NCBI GenBank assembly: GCA_036768485.1
Contig: JAVLUZ010000271.1
Span: 1,302,001 to 1,366,000, forward strand
Length of the DNA stretch: 64,000 nucleotides
DNA from: Mermis nigrescens
Taxonomy: Eukaryota > Nematoda > Enoplea > Mermithida > Mermithidae
Reading direction: 5' to 3'
Below, in pieces: positions 22,779 through 34,499 of the stretch (position 1 is the stretch's first letter; each line of letters starts with the position of its first letter). The position numbers and the translations under genes are program-made. Under the pieces are notes generated by a model that was not told where the DNA came from, searched no databases, and was given only the letters and a program-made list of their open reading frames with translations.

Positions 22779-24072
22779 TCTACTATATATTTGTGAAAGT
22801 GTGTTTGTATGTCCGGTGTTGGCTCCGGCCCCATAACACTTGGTGGGCTGACGTTTTGGCCCGAGCTCGGCCTACCGGCTGGGGGTGTAGTAGCGACATT
22901 TAAATTTCACCAACCCCACCCATGCACCCTGTACAGGGATGAAGCGGGAGGCGTCCCTATGCTTAAGCATGGCCGATTTCGGGACATGCCGATTTTTTGC
23001 CAAATTTCGAAAATCGGAATAAATTCAGTTTACACTATTTTCGGGTTACGGTACTTTTGCCGCTGCGTGCGTTATAACATAGGATCGGACGTAATACTAG
23101 CCTACATAATGCTACAAGATGGGCAGTGCTATACGGTACAATGATGTGATATAAGATACCCTGTCTGTGCCATAACATGCAGTGATATAAGATAGGAGAT
23201 ACCCTCTGCTATAACATATGAGTGATATAAGATATCACGTGATATATGACACCCTTTGCTACAACAAACAAAAAATTTTTAAAACATCAAAAATATGCGT
23301 TTGACCAAAAAAATGGTCTAGAACATCCCAAAACATCAAAAATATGATTTTGGCTAAAGAATTTTCAAAACCATTCTGTAACGTCAAAAATATGGATTTG
23401 ATCAAAAAATGTACAGGGGTGAAGCGGGAGGCGTCCCTATGCTTAAGCATGGCCGATTTCGGGACATGGCCGATTTTTTGCCAAATTTCGAAAATCGGAA
23501 TAAATTCAGTTTACACTATTTTCGGGTTACGGTACTTTTGCCGCTGCGTGCGTTATAACATAGGATCGGACGTAATATAGCCTACATAATGCTACAAGAT
23601 GGGCAATGCTATACGGTACAATGATGTGATATAAGATACCCTGTCTGTGCCATAACATGCAGTGATATAAGATAGGAGATACCCTCTGCTATAACATATG
23701 AGTGATATAAGATATCACGTGATATATGACACCCTTTGCTACAACAAACAAAATATTTTAAAACATCAAAAAATATGCGTTTGACCGAAAAGATTCCCAG
23801 AACATCCCAAAACATCAAAAATGTGATTTTGGCTAAAGAATTTTCAAAATCATTCTGTAACGTCAAAAATATGGATTTGATCAAAAAAATGGTTGACGAA
23901 AAAACATTTTAGAAAAAATCTAAAAAATAAAATATGGTTTTTACCAACAATTTTTTTAAAATATCCCAAAAACATCAAAAGTCCCGAAAAATAAAAAATA
24001 CAAGAGACATCTCAATTCCATATAGCTATCAGGCCTAAGTTCAGCCCGGGCAACGCCGGGTAGCTCAGCTAG
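22779..24072 (+). mobile_element. Helitron-like non-autonomous element, 1,294 bp
   Basis: The 5' end is TCTACTATATA after an A. The 3' end is a short hairpin, CCCGGGCAACGCCGGG, 8 bases before CTAG, followed by T. TC..CTAG termini, a subterminal hairpin and insertion between A and T are the Helitron signature, and there are no terminal inverted repeats. The interior holds a direct duplication of ~478 bp (22930-23407 and 23408-23886), both copies starting TGTACAGGG(A/G)TGAAGCGGG. No Rep/helicase is encoded. A second copy of the 3' end lies reversed at 57309. Confidence 0.75.
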
Positions 24073-24135
24073 TATCGTATAAAACGCAAACAAATGACAA
24101 TGGACAAATGCCTAATACACACGTATGCGATGGAA

Positions 24136-24831
24136 GTGCCAACCCGTAAATCCTACTAGTGTTTCCCCGAGTGGGAGAAACGTTTCTCCCATCAAAATTT
24201 CCCTCGGATGGAGAAACGTTTCTCCCGGGAGAAACGCTTTTCCCATCAGAAATGTTCTTGGTGGGAGAAACGTCTCTTCCGAGAGAAACGTTTCTTCGGG
24301 TTTGGACTTACCTATGCTTATCATGGTTTCGCCGTTTCTCCCGTTTCTCCCAGGCTCCCGGTGTGGTTACCTATGCTTATCATGGTTTCGCCGTTCCTCC
24401 GTTTCTCCCAGTCTCCGGGTGTGGTTACCTATACTTATCATGGTTTCGCCGTTTCTCCCGTTTCTTCCAGGCTCCGGCTGTGGTTACGTACCTATGCTTA
24501 TCATGGTTTCGCCGTTTCTCCCGTTTCTCCCAGGCTCCGGGTGTGGTTACCTATACGCTTATCATGGTTTCGCCGTTTCTCCGTTTCTCCCAGGCTCCGG
24601 GTGTGATTACCTATGCTTATCATGGTTTCGCCGTTTCTCCCGTTTCTCCCGGATTCTGGGTGTGGTTACCTATGCGTATCACGGTTTCCGCCCGTTTCTC
24701 CCGTTTCTCCCAGGCTCCGGGTGTTGTTACTTATGACTGTCATGGTCCAGGCTCCGTGTGTGGATACCTATGCTTATCATGCTATTTCTTTCTCCCTATC
24801 TTTTTCATTAGTAGGATTTACGGGTTGGACC
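24136..24831. mobile_element. Inverted-repeat element filled by a minisatellite, 696 bp
   Basis: The ends contain a perfect 20-bp inverted repeat, CCAACCCGTAAATCCTACTA (24139-24158) and its complement (24809-24828). They are bounded by an exact 8-bp target duplication, CGATGGAA (24128-24135 and 24832-24839). Inside come several GGGAGAAACGTTTCTCCC palindromes (24165-24300), then about eight ~60-bp tandem units (24305-24770) containing CTTATCATGGTTTCGCCG and CCCAGGCTCCGGGTGTGG. The long frames across the array are by-products of the repeat and carry no known domain. Confidence 0.9.
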
Positions 24832-24839
24832 CGATGGAA

Positions 24840-27503
24840 TCAATCGAGCAATTAATTGCTTAAATCAGCCTCTGTGCATACTGCTAAAGAATTCACAATT
24901 GTTCATCTCTAATTTATTAGATAAAACATTAACAGGTCAAAACTAAGAATTCAAATTTTAGGAAGTTGTATAATTTTTAACCGCCTATCGAACCATATAT
25001 AACTTAACACAGTAGCACAGTAAATCCTGTCATACGTGAGAACAATATAATTCTTCATAAAATTATCATATGCAAATTATATGATATACTAACAAACCGT
25101 AAGTAATAAATTAACAAATTAAACATCAGATAAATGGTTATCAATTAGAAGAATATGAAAATAAGATAAAAACACCAATTATCACTGGAAAACTCAAAAT
25201 AAAGAGCAAAAAATACTGATGTTTAATATCGAGAAAACATTTTCTTTTAAAACTTAATCCATCCCTTAATTTCGACTTTAGAGAATTGAGAAAAGAAGTA
25301 CCTTTGTAGAAAACTTCAGCTCTTTCTGCTGATATATTTTTTAAGGCTACACGATTAAATCTGCTTTCAAAAACCGAGATAACAGCAAAAAAACGATATC
25401 GAAAAAATCACTTAATTTCAAACCAAAACAATAAAAAAATTGAAATCCGGAATATAGTCTGCTTAGGGCTATTGATTCTAAAAAAATCATTTTAATACGA
25501 TCAAATCCAGACCTTTTATTAACAAAATAAACGAAAAAAGTAGCACAGTCAATATAAGACCCTCCCCAGAGTCAAACATATATATAGGAAGCTACCACTT
25601 CCTATATGATATCTTTAAGATACATAAAAGGTTGAAATTAGAAATGGCTGTAACTTTTGACTGGGACCGACTGAGAGTTTTTATTTAAAATGCTCATCTC
25701 GTCGAGTTGTTCCGAAATATATGTCATTTGTAAATTTTGGCGAGGTACACATATTCGCCAAAAATTCCGAGATTGGGTTCAGTCCACGTTTGCTAAAGGA
25801 CAAAGAAAGGTATGGAGAAAGAGTTTATGGTCTGTGTAATGATAAATACATAGGAAGGTACCTAAATTACATATAAAGACAAGATGCACCAAAAGCAAGG
25901 TCGTCAGATTTGTTGCGCAACAGGGAACTAACACTATAGTTATGTACGCGGGAATACAAGAGACAAAACGAACAAAACTGTCAAATGAACGATCGAAGTG
26001 AAAAGCTAGGAGATGACGAATATGTGCACACACTATGCAATGCAATATATTGGTCCTACTCATAATGGCTCACATTTGGCAAAAAAGGTATGATCAGAAG
26101 TTGGATTATACAAAGAGCCAGCGAAGCTTAAAAAACTGAATCGATACGGATCGGTGCTACTGTCCCTACAACGTTTGAGAAACATGTAGGTACTTAGCGA
26201 GGTTTCCAGGCAAGTTGGACTGACGGCGACCAAGAGCTGGACATGGTGGATTTAGCAGCAGGCCAACTACCCTCAATAGCATTAGTATAGGCATCTGAAT
26301 GATAAAAAAGGTGGCTAGGTTAAGTTGAGATCTATGTGAAGAGAATAAAAAGCTCTTTACTGGTTCCAGGATCTTTGAGGCTAATAGAATGGTTGACTGG
26401 GTGGAATTGTTGAAGCACTTGCTTGATCTAGAAAGTTGTAAGCTTTGCAGCAGTCGGGTACCCGGCAATATAAAATCTTGTATTACCTATCGGCAAAAGA
26501 GTTTCGGCACTTCTGAAAAGGAAACAGCTTTCAAGTAGAGGGAAATGTCGTTACAATGCTTTTGTTAACAGCAAAGGAATGGATACCTATTCGGGACAGT
26601 GACCATAAAGACACGACCAGTGCTCCTCCTCTCATAGCCGCCGAATACCCAGCTCTCTTCGACTCTGTCTATCTCGACCGGCTTCCCAACACCTCCAATA
26701 TTTTCTTTGCTGATCTACAAAAGCACTGTAAACAACTTCCCTTCAGGAAGAGCTGGAATCCACAGCAGCAGCAGTTTTCATCGACATTTTCTAGCTAATT
26801 CACAATAATATTCAATTGAACATTGCTAACCCAGAGGTTAGTTAATTCGAGGATTTGAAACCCAGCTAATTTAGAATTGGCAAAAAAAGTATTACCGGAA
26901 TTCAGCAGTAAGGAGCAATGCTGTGCCTTCTGCTTACGAATTGAAACTTTGTTGTGACAGTTCCAGCGCCAACCATCGGTGCTTGAAAGTGCAAAATTAG
27001 ATTTTGATTTTTTCAGAATTCCGTTTCGAGAGGAAGAAGTTTTACCGAGATCTGTCTTCGCAGATGGACAATGGACCAGTACAATGTGGACAAGAGTAGG
27101 TCCCTTAAGTAGGCACGAGATGCTAGCTTGTCATATTTTGAAGTAATAAATGCTTGTCGTTGCATAAATTATGCAGGTAAATGAGATTTACAAACATGAT
27201 TGTTACTTAGATCAGGCAAAGAGGATAAAATTAGCAGGAATAATCAACTGTGTAAAATGCGTATTGTATAATCGCTTGAAGTAGATACGCAGTGGTTACA
27301 AAAAAACTGTAAGATAGGGTGATGATCAGTTAGTTATTTTCGCAGTTTGCTGTAAACAAGGAGCATGTTGAATAGTAAGTAGGCACATTATGTATATGTT
27401 TCTTAAGATGTAAATTTTGGAATATATGTGAACTGGAACGCAGGTAATGTAGTTTTGTAAAATTATCATAAAGAAATATATGCTAGCAGGAGTCGGCGGA
27501 GTG
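24840..27503. other. 2.7 kb without a confident gene
   Basis: AT-rich to about 25760, then more balanced. One frame at 26556-26795 (with LIAAEYPALFDSVYLDRLPN) and a piece at 27017-27110 after a good acceptor could be exons of something. They show no known domain and no joining donor, so I do not call a gene. Confidence 0.4.
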
Positions 27504-27836
27504 GTAAAGACCAGGGTTGCCATTGCCAACTCGGCCGGAAACCGGACATTTATGTCCGCTTTTCAGGCTTGATGTCCGGTTTTGTCCAGTCGACAGTCAT
27601 GTCCGGTTTTCGATGTCCGGTTTTTTAGGCTGTTGGTCCGCTTTTGTCCGGTTTTAAAATGCAAAAATGCGTCTAAGAGAGGTTAAAGTTGAAAAATTTT
27701 TCGGCGCTTCGCGCCGAATTGATTTGAATCTTACTTGTTATTAATCTTTAAGCCGCGCCGCGCCACGCCAATTGCAGCATTTTTATCGACAATCTGGTCT
27801 AGAACTACGCTATGATTGAAAATCCTATCGACTCTT

Positions 27837-27902
27837 TTTTGACAATAAAAACTATAATCTATCAAATGGCGATTTGATAGATTATAGTTTTTATTGTCAA
27901 AA
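27837..27902. repeat. Perfect 31-bp hairpin with GGCG loop
   Basis: 27837-27867 and 27872-27902 are exact inverted copies (stem beginning TTTTGACAATAAAAACTATA). There is not one mismatch in 31 pairs, in a region where other repeats are badly decayed. Confidence 0.9.
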
Positions 27903-28603
27903 GCGACTTCAGAATTGGCTAAAATGCTTTACTGCAGGAAGGAAATTCAAATTTCAACAGAAATAACATATACTGATCGTGATATTCCTAGTAGAGCGCG
28001 AAATTTTGGAGTTTTTGAAGAATATGGTGTGAACTGATTTTGCGCCATTTCGGCAGAACTGCCATACAATTGCACAAAAACGATACTCTATGTCACTAAA
28101 AGACGCGGAAAAAGGAAATAAACCAAATCCATACAAAATTCACAGAGTTGCGGTACTTCAAACACCATCCTTGGACATTCACCATTTTGAGCCACTTTAA
28201 GGAATTTTTGCAGTTTTTCAGAAGTTTCCAATTTTCATTAAAAACATATTTTTCTGTCATTTTAACGGTTGCAGATTACAAAAAATTACGAAAGTTATAC
28301 TGCGCGTAAAGCTAGATTAAAGAGAAAATTTGGGCGAACTCTAGAACAGCTCACACGCTGAATTTCAAAAATACAGCGTTTTTATGCGATTCTCAAGCGC
28401 GAATCTTTAACAGAAAGTTGAAAAAACAGAGCGGAAAAGCCTTTGATTTGAAAAAAAAAATTTCAAAAAATTTTATTTCCTCACTTTCGTTTCCGTCTGT
28501 TTTTTTCAACTAGCCTAGGTCAAAACTACTACTTGAATTCGCACTAAATGCTATGTGCTCTCACCTTAATCAAAATTAATCTTAGAGCTCTGCGCGGCTT
28601 CAG

Positions 28604-28730
28604 ATTGGTGCAGGCGGCATGATCAGCCTAAGACAGAGAAGGGGCAAAAAATGTGCATCGCTACGCTCGGCTAAACACGCCAATTTTCGCCCGTTTGTCT
28701 ACCAGGCTTACATCATCCCCTGGCACCAAT
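28604..28730. mobile_element. Foldback MITE family G, copy 1
   Basis: Ends are ATTGGTGCAGG and CCTGGCACCAAT, with interior CAGCCTAAG and AGGCTTACATCATC. Related copies lie at 39355-39485 and 42429-42542. Each pairs with itself over most of its length. Confidence 0.6.
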
Positions 28731-28981
28731 GTGAAGGCACATACTAAGCCTAAGCCTAAAAAATGAATATTAGAAGAGACTTAGGAAGAAAATGACGCTA
28801 GCACCCTTATTTGTCAAAATATACGTAATCCTTCCCTTTCTAACAAACACTAACAAAAAAGATTGATCACCGGATGGTGTACATGACCATTATTATAATT
28901 ACTGAAGTGTAAATTCTCACTAACTTTTATCTCTTGATTTCCGTGCTGATCCAGACAATCGTACGCCTTTCAGGAGTCGCG

Positions 28982-29116
28982 AGGATAAAATTTCGTATAT
29001 CAATAGTTTCGAGCGTTCGATTAATGTGCCACGTCGAAACGAAATCTGATGATAAAATTCGTATATCAGCAGTATCGAGCGTTCCACAAATGTGCCACGT
29101 CAAAACGAAATCTGAT
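28982..29116 (+). repeat. Two ~67-bp tandem units
   Basis: Both units contain GATAAAATT(T)CGTATATCA, TCGAGCGTTC and ATGTGCCACGTC, ending in GAAATCTGAT. Confidence 0.8.
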
Positions 29117-29364
29117 TAGCCGCTGTCGAAACGGTTAATTTCAATGCTCCGCCACACCTATCAGATTTTTAATCCGGCTCCTTCGATACTAACTAATTGA
29201 CAATCTTATACCAATTGTCAGTGTTTCTGCCGAATCGTCGGATAGCTATTTAATTTCTGTAAGATTAAGGTACATTCTTAGAACGCAGCAACTGCGCAAA
29301 GCATAACAATCTTGATCACAATCCAATATACGAAATGCGTATTACACAGCAGAACGGTAGAGCG

Positions 29365-29625
29365 TAAACAACCGGAATAAGCAATTCTCGCGTCCGGAAC
29401 AACGTAAATCACTTATATGATTGATAAAAAATTTGCATAGAAAAGCAACGTCGACTTCCACGTGAGCATAAGGTTACTAATCTAAAACTATCCGTAATAA
29501 ATAATTCTCGCGACCAAACAAGCGCCTACTACGTAAATCACTCATGATAATAAAAAATTTGCATAGAGAACCTACGTCGACTCCACGCGAGCAAAAGATT
29601 ACTAATCTAACACCCTACAGTACAT
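29365..29625 (+). repeat. Two ~125-bp tandem units
   Basis: Both units contain AATTCTCGCG, ACGTAAATCACT, AAAAATTTGCATAGA and TTACTAATCTAA, in the same order. Confidence 0.75.
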
Positions 29626-30299
29626 AAAGAATTGTCACTTAGATGTGTTCCACAGATCACCTGTCTGATGTTAAGCACAACATTTATCCAATGCATTAGG
29701 AACGGAGTGTTCTATCAAGGCAACAGTAAATTGGCCTAACTTACATTCTTTTATGATAGTCATGTAAACTTACATCGACCGATCGCAGTGTATTCATTTA
29801 AGTACATAATGTTCGTTCAAGCTATACATAGAAACCAATAAATGCATTGTGGATCGTTATGTACCTACATAGGTCCTTTATAAACGTTCATCGTGTGCAC
29901 GTATGTTCGAATTAACCTGTTCTTCTTTAATTCATAATAGGTTCATCAATCGTCAGCATTATCGCTCGTCGCCTTCGCTAATGAACATATTACCTATGTA
30001 CCTACCTACTTACATACCTATGTACACAAGACAATTCGATCAATCATTGCGACGCTTTTTGCAGTCGCCTCTTCCCTAAACATTGCGTACCTATATACAT
30101 ACAAACGTATGCATCAGTATACATTAGATCAATCAATACGCCGATTTACGGCAGTCGCCTTCCCATGCTTTGTGCTTCTATCGCTTTACAACTTCATTCC
30201 TCAATTTCTCCCCTTCTAAATGGTTTCCGTCGATAATTTCTTTTGAATATCTTCCTTACAACTACTAATCTTTCGATAAATCCCCATTAATTTAAATTC

Positions 30300-31035
30300 T
30301 GTGACTTCTATCTATTCTAGAATTAAGCCGAAAATTTTTGTAATGCTCTGCATAAAGTTTTTAAGAAATTTTTTTGTAATTCTACTATTTTTATCATTGT
30401 TTACATCCAGTTAAAGATTTCGGAGTAAGTTAAGAATATGCTTTCAGGATACTATGAAATAAGCTTCAGAAGAGCGGATTTTTTCGCTCAGTACTTGAAT
30501 GAATGAAATAATTTATTACTGAAACGCGACAATTACGAAAGATGTAAAAGAGTAATAAAACGTACGGTCAAAAGAATAAAAGCGTACAGCAAAAGGCGAT
30601 GAGCGAGTCATGAAAATGACGGTTTAAGCCCGCCCTAAAATTAATTTGGATAAGTCGACATCAATTAATCTGGATTTGAATATATTTAAGTTAGGGAAGA
30701 GACTACAAAATCAGGTAGGTGATTCCAAACAGAGATATACTTAAAGAAAAAGTCAAATTTTCGTAAATCAGAACGGACAAGAGGAACAACTAGCTTGAAA
30801 CGATTTGTGCAGCGAGTAGTATTTTGATTAAGCACAAAAAGTCTGTCATGGAAAGACAAGATTTTTGACTAATAATTTGATACATCATACATAAGCAAAC
30901 ATGAAGGCGACATAATTCTAATCGACACACGTTAAGTTGGTTAAGGCGTTCGTCGTAAGAAAGAGGGCTATAATCAATATTACAAAAGCTATGGGTTTCG
31001 TTAATTAGCCTCTTCTCGACCTACGCAAGCATCTA
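30300..31035. other. Interior of H1, nothing recognised
   Basis: AT-rich; no ORF of note and no repeat with clear ends. The same holds for most of 29640-30300, apart from CCTACCTACTTACATACC-type microsatellite steps near 29990-30110. Confidence 0.4.
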
Positions 31036-31039
31036 CTTG

Positions 31040-32330
31040 ACCTAAGTATTTGAAGATTCAAACAGCTGAATGCAGAATCACATGTAGATACCCAATTTAC
31101 GTCAATATAAGCATCTATACATCGACCTAAGCATTTATACATCTACCTAAGCATCTATACATCGACCTAAGCATCTATACATCGACCTAAGCATCTATAC
31201 ATCGACCTAAGCATCTATACATCGACCTAAGCATCTATACATTGACCTGAGCGGGAGCGACGTCGATCTAAGCAGCTTAAAACACCTTTTTGGATATACT
31301 AAGCCTAAGCCTAAGCATATTAGAAGCAAAAACTTAGATTTTCCTATATCTTATCAAGTAAAACTAAAAAAACATGCAAAAAATGGAAATTTTTTAAAAG
31401 TTTTTTAAAATTTCAAACAGCTTTCCGCGCCTTTTTTCTTTCTCTTTCATTGTTATGCTTCCTTCCATAATTTCAGCCCATATTATTCATTTCTGACAAA
31501 TGTGTAAGTCCTTGGATCGAGTCGTTTAATCGTCCCACCCAACACTCAAATCGACAGTTGCCTGCAACTTTGCAAGTATGGCTCAGATTTTCACCAATTT
31601 TTTTCCGCGCTTCAATTTATCATGTTCTACCAGTTTGGCACAAAAATTTTGGCATTCTGTATTCATTTTGCTCCTTTTCTAAAAGTACCATATTCTTAAT
31701 TGTAGCCAAAGATTTCTACTCAAATACAATGTAAACAGCATTTTTGGATTATCTCAAAGTTCCAACCATTTGAAGATTCAAACAGTGGAATGCAGAATAA
31801 CGTACCCAATTTAGGTCGACCTAAGCATCTATATATCAACCTAAGCATCTATACATTGACCTAAGCATCTATACCTCGATCTAAGCGGAAGTGACCTCGA
31901 CCTAAGCAGACCAAAGCTCAAGCCTAACCGTCATTTAAGCAGAAGCTTGAATTTTCACATATCTTATCAAGTAAAATGACAGAAAAAAATATGCAAAAAA
32001 TTGTTTTTTCAAATTTAAAAATTTTCAAACAAAAATTTTTTTGCGCAATAAAGGTTATTTCTTCGTGATCAGCGACCTTGAAAATGTCAGATAAATATGT
32101 TTTTAGCCCAAATTCGGAACATTTTGATAAACAGTAAAATACCCATTTTAATGTAGCTCTATCCGGAGTAACTTGTTCAATCCTTTTTGCTCACATCGCC
32201 ACAGACTTTTCCTGATGCCTTGTTTTTGAAACACTCCAGATCCACATTTATATTCTCGCTTACATTGCCTGCCATCTGGGTGCATTTATGACAAAGTAAA
32301 GTACCGTAACTCTATCTTCACCAATATTGG
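31040..32330 (+). repeat. Imperfect ~715-bp tandem duplication
   Basis: 31050-31740 and 31768-32330 share the order TTTGAAGATTCAAACAG, TGCAGAAT, ACCCAATTTA, the CTAAGCATCTATAC array, then ATATCTTATCAAGTAAAA and a fading tail. The minisatellite is long in the first copy and short in the second. Confidence 0.65.
31105..31250 (+). repeat. 20-bp minisatellite
   Basis: About seven units of ACATCGACCTAAGCATCTAT in tandem, with few changes. Three further units appear at 31815-31880. Confidence 0.9.
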
Positions 32331-32630
32331 TCCGTTTTCCATGAAATTTCTTTTCCGCACTTTCTTTTTGTATGTCCTCCTCATTTCAACCAATATCGTT
32401 CTTTTATACATACATCTGCAAATTTTCCGTTCACACCATGAAGTAAAGTTTAGCCAAATTCTTATACAAAAAGTACATCAAACACCACTATTACATGAGC
32501 ACATAGGATGTTCTACTTAAAAAACACTGATTTTTTAATTCAGGGGGTCTATTTTAAACATTTTTAGACCTCTTATAAAACGTGGAAAAAGGTTGGAAAA
32601 AGTGGGAAAAAATTTTGGGTCTGGTCTATA

Positions 32631-32960
32631 ATGTCAACCAAATCGCTGGGAAAAAACGGTGTTCGGGAACCAAATTCCAAATCGTGGCTAGTAGAAGGCT
32701 CAAACGGTTCTGCTCACTTTAAATTATGTTCTGCTGATCTACCTCCAAAACACGATGTTCTTCTTAATCATGTTAAAACGGCCAAGCACATTAAAGCCAT
32801 CAGTTTTAAAGCCTCATTTGCATTGTCTGCTTTAAGTCTTCCCTTTTATAATGCTAGCATTGAACGGGGTATTTCTGTACTAAGTTTGCTGAAGACCAAA
32901 CTACAGAAATCGCTTAGATGTCAAAACTACTGTATTGTGTGCCTTAATGAATCGTTATAA
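32631..32960 (+). pseudogene. hAT transposase, internally deleted
   Basis: The 109-codon ORF joins both ends of a hAT transposase. The N-terminal part (about residues 15-60: SWLVEGSNGSAHFKLC then LLNHVKTAKHIKAI) looks like the zinc-finger region of hAT proteins, usually written as WLxxxxxxxxAxCxxC then LxxHxxTxxH. Here the first Cys of the pair is replaced. The C-terminal part (about residues 70-100: LPFYNASIERGISVLSLLKT) matches the hAT dimerisation domain (LPxSNAxVERxFSxxxxxKT). The RNase-H-like catalytic core between them is absent, although the reading frame is intact. The product could not catalyse transposition, but it might still bind DNA or dimerise if expressed. Confidence 0.75.
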
Positions 32961-33545
32961 CTTTCTGATGAAGCCTTGTTTAATGTGCAAAATGCGTTCA
33001 ATGTGGTAGATATTTAAGTGCAATAGTTGATTTGAATAAATTTTAGCCGCTTTGTTATTTATCAAGTGTATACATCGTTTGTCCGGAATTTAACTGCGCT
33101 CCTGTCCGGCTTTTGTCCGGTTTTGAATGTTGGTATGTCTGGTTGGTCTTTTCAGAGTTGGCAACACTGGTTAAGAGAGTAGATGGAATCACTGTTGCCA
33201 ACTTGTCCGGAAACCGGACATTTATGTCCGGTTTTTAGGCTTGTGGCCCGGTTTTGTCCGGTCAAAAGTCCTGTCCGGTTTTCGATGTCCGGTTTTTTAA
33301 GCAGGTGGTCCGCTTTTGTCTGGTCTTAAAATTTTGTCTAAATCAGGTTATTGCCATGCTGCATGTCCCTGTTTCTCATCTGCTTACTGAAGGCAGGCAA
33401 GGCACCACAACCTGGCCAGGAATGAGTACTGGCCAGTCATCCGCATTCCTCCTCAATATCCCTCGACCTCGTTCACCTCTTACTTAACTACTTTCACATT
33501 AAGTCAAGTCAAATTGCTTGCTATTCATTCAGTACTCACTCACCT

Positions 33546-34262
33546 CATGTGGGTATTCCTGTGCCTGGTGCACACCCACCTTTAGTGTGTGTACGCGTTT
33601 AGTACCTACAGTAATTGTATAGGTATTATAATTTAGCGTACGATAGTACTTACGTCTCTGATTTCTTTATATTTTCAAATAAGCAGATTTCACTAGCGAC
33701 ATTTTTAAACTGAATTAAAACGCATTAGATGTTACAGTGATAACAACAATATAAACCAATCAACAGTAAGCTAAAAAATAAATTGAATGTATGTATATGT
33801 CTTGTGTACACTAAGGATATTTTTTACAGTATGCTAAATAGTTGTGCATGATGAAGGAAGTTTCGATTTTTTCACTGTTCAGTGAAATCAATCACTGGCC
33901 GTTAAGCAACCACGAAGTCGGGCGCTACAGTAATAAGGGTGTTCTATTGTCGAGCAATTTTATGCACCAAGCCGGGGTTAAAAAAGACTACAGTAATCTT
34001 ATGTTCACTAAGTCTATTTTTTGCAGGCCTTACAGTAATAAAGTTTTTTATATTATATATGGCTAACAGTAATAAAATTTTTTATGGCCTGAGATTAATT
34101 ATTTATTTCGTATTGAAAAAACGACCGATTTCTTCAGTGTTTGATGAATTCAATTGCCGGCCATTGAGAAAGGATGAAGTCGGGCGCTACAGTAATAAGG
34201 GTGTTCTATTGTCAAGTGATTTCATGCACCGAGCTGGGGTTAAAAAGATTACTGCAAAATAA
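33546..34262 (+). repeat. Left arm of a 4.1-kb foldback
   Basis: This ~715-base arm is an inverted copy of 36940-37650, from CATGTGGGTATTCCTGTGCC at the outside to GTTAAAAAGATTACTGCAA at the inside. It contains a ~255-bp direct repeat (units from about 33905 and 34160) with GTCGGGCGCTACAGTAATAA in each, and a third partial unit follows at 34290-34420. TACAGTAAT recurs at least seven times. Confidence 0.85.
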
Positions 34263-34433
34263 GAACGACAAGTTTAAAAAAGACTAGGTCTATTTTGGCA
34301 GGCCTTACAGTAATAATTTTTTATATATGATATATGGCTTACAGTAATAATATTTTTATGGCATGACATAAATTCTGTATTTCGCTAAAGAGTTCTGCAT
34401 GATGACGGATTAATGAATCTAAACGCGCTGAAG

Positions 34434-34495
34434 TTATCATCCCCCAAAATTGGTATTGGTCCCCCCAAAATAGGAGGGCCAGCTACATACGTGCT
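34434..34495 (+). mobile_element. MITE family C fragment
   Basis: Only the right part is present (CCCCCAAAATTGGTATTGG to ACGTGCTTGG). It lies in the loop of the 4.1-kb foldback. Confidence 0.7.
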
Positions 34496-34499
34496 TGGC

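Larger units (their letters stand above)
27512..33169 (+). mobile_element. hAT-like element H1, ~5.7 kb
   Basis: The left end is CAGGGTTGCCA with repeated TGTCCGGTTTT motifs; the right end, TTGGCAACACTG, is also preceded by TGTCCGG motifs. These are hAT-type CAGNGTTGCCA termini. The flanking octamers GTAAAGAC and GTTAAGAG agree at six of eight positions, as expected of an old insertion. The element keeps a shortened transposase ORF near its right end. The remaining ~5 kb is repeats and unrecognised DNA. Confidence 0.7.

Noticed and set aside
24125..24863. Long overlapping plus-strand frames (up to 234 codons) rich in SRFSRFSQAPGV-type repeats
   Set aside because: They lie wholly in the 60-bp tandem array, and all three frames are open because the repeat lacks stops. 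No domain, start context or splice site supports a gene.
26556..27110. Possible two-exon gene (LIAAEYPALFDSVYLDRLPN; FRFERKKFYRDLSSQMDNGP)
   Set aside because: The second piece has a fair acceptor, but no donor joins the two and no family is recognised. Kept only as a note.
31105..31250. CRISPR-like array
   Set aside because: The 20-bp units are contiguous with no unique spacers, and the genome is eukaryotic; it is a minisatellite.
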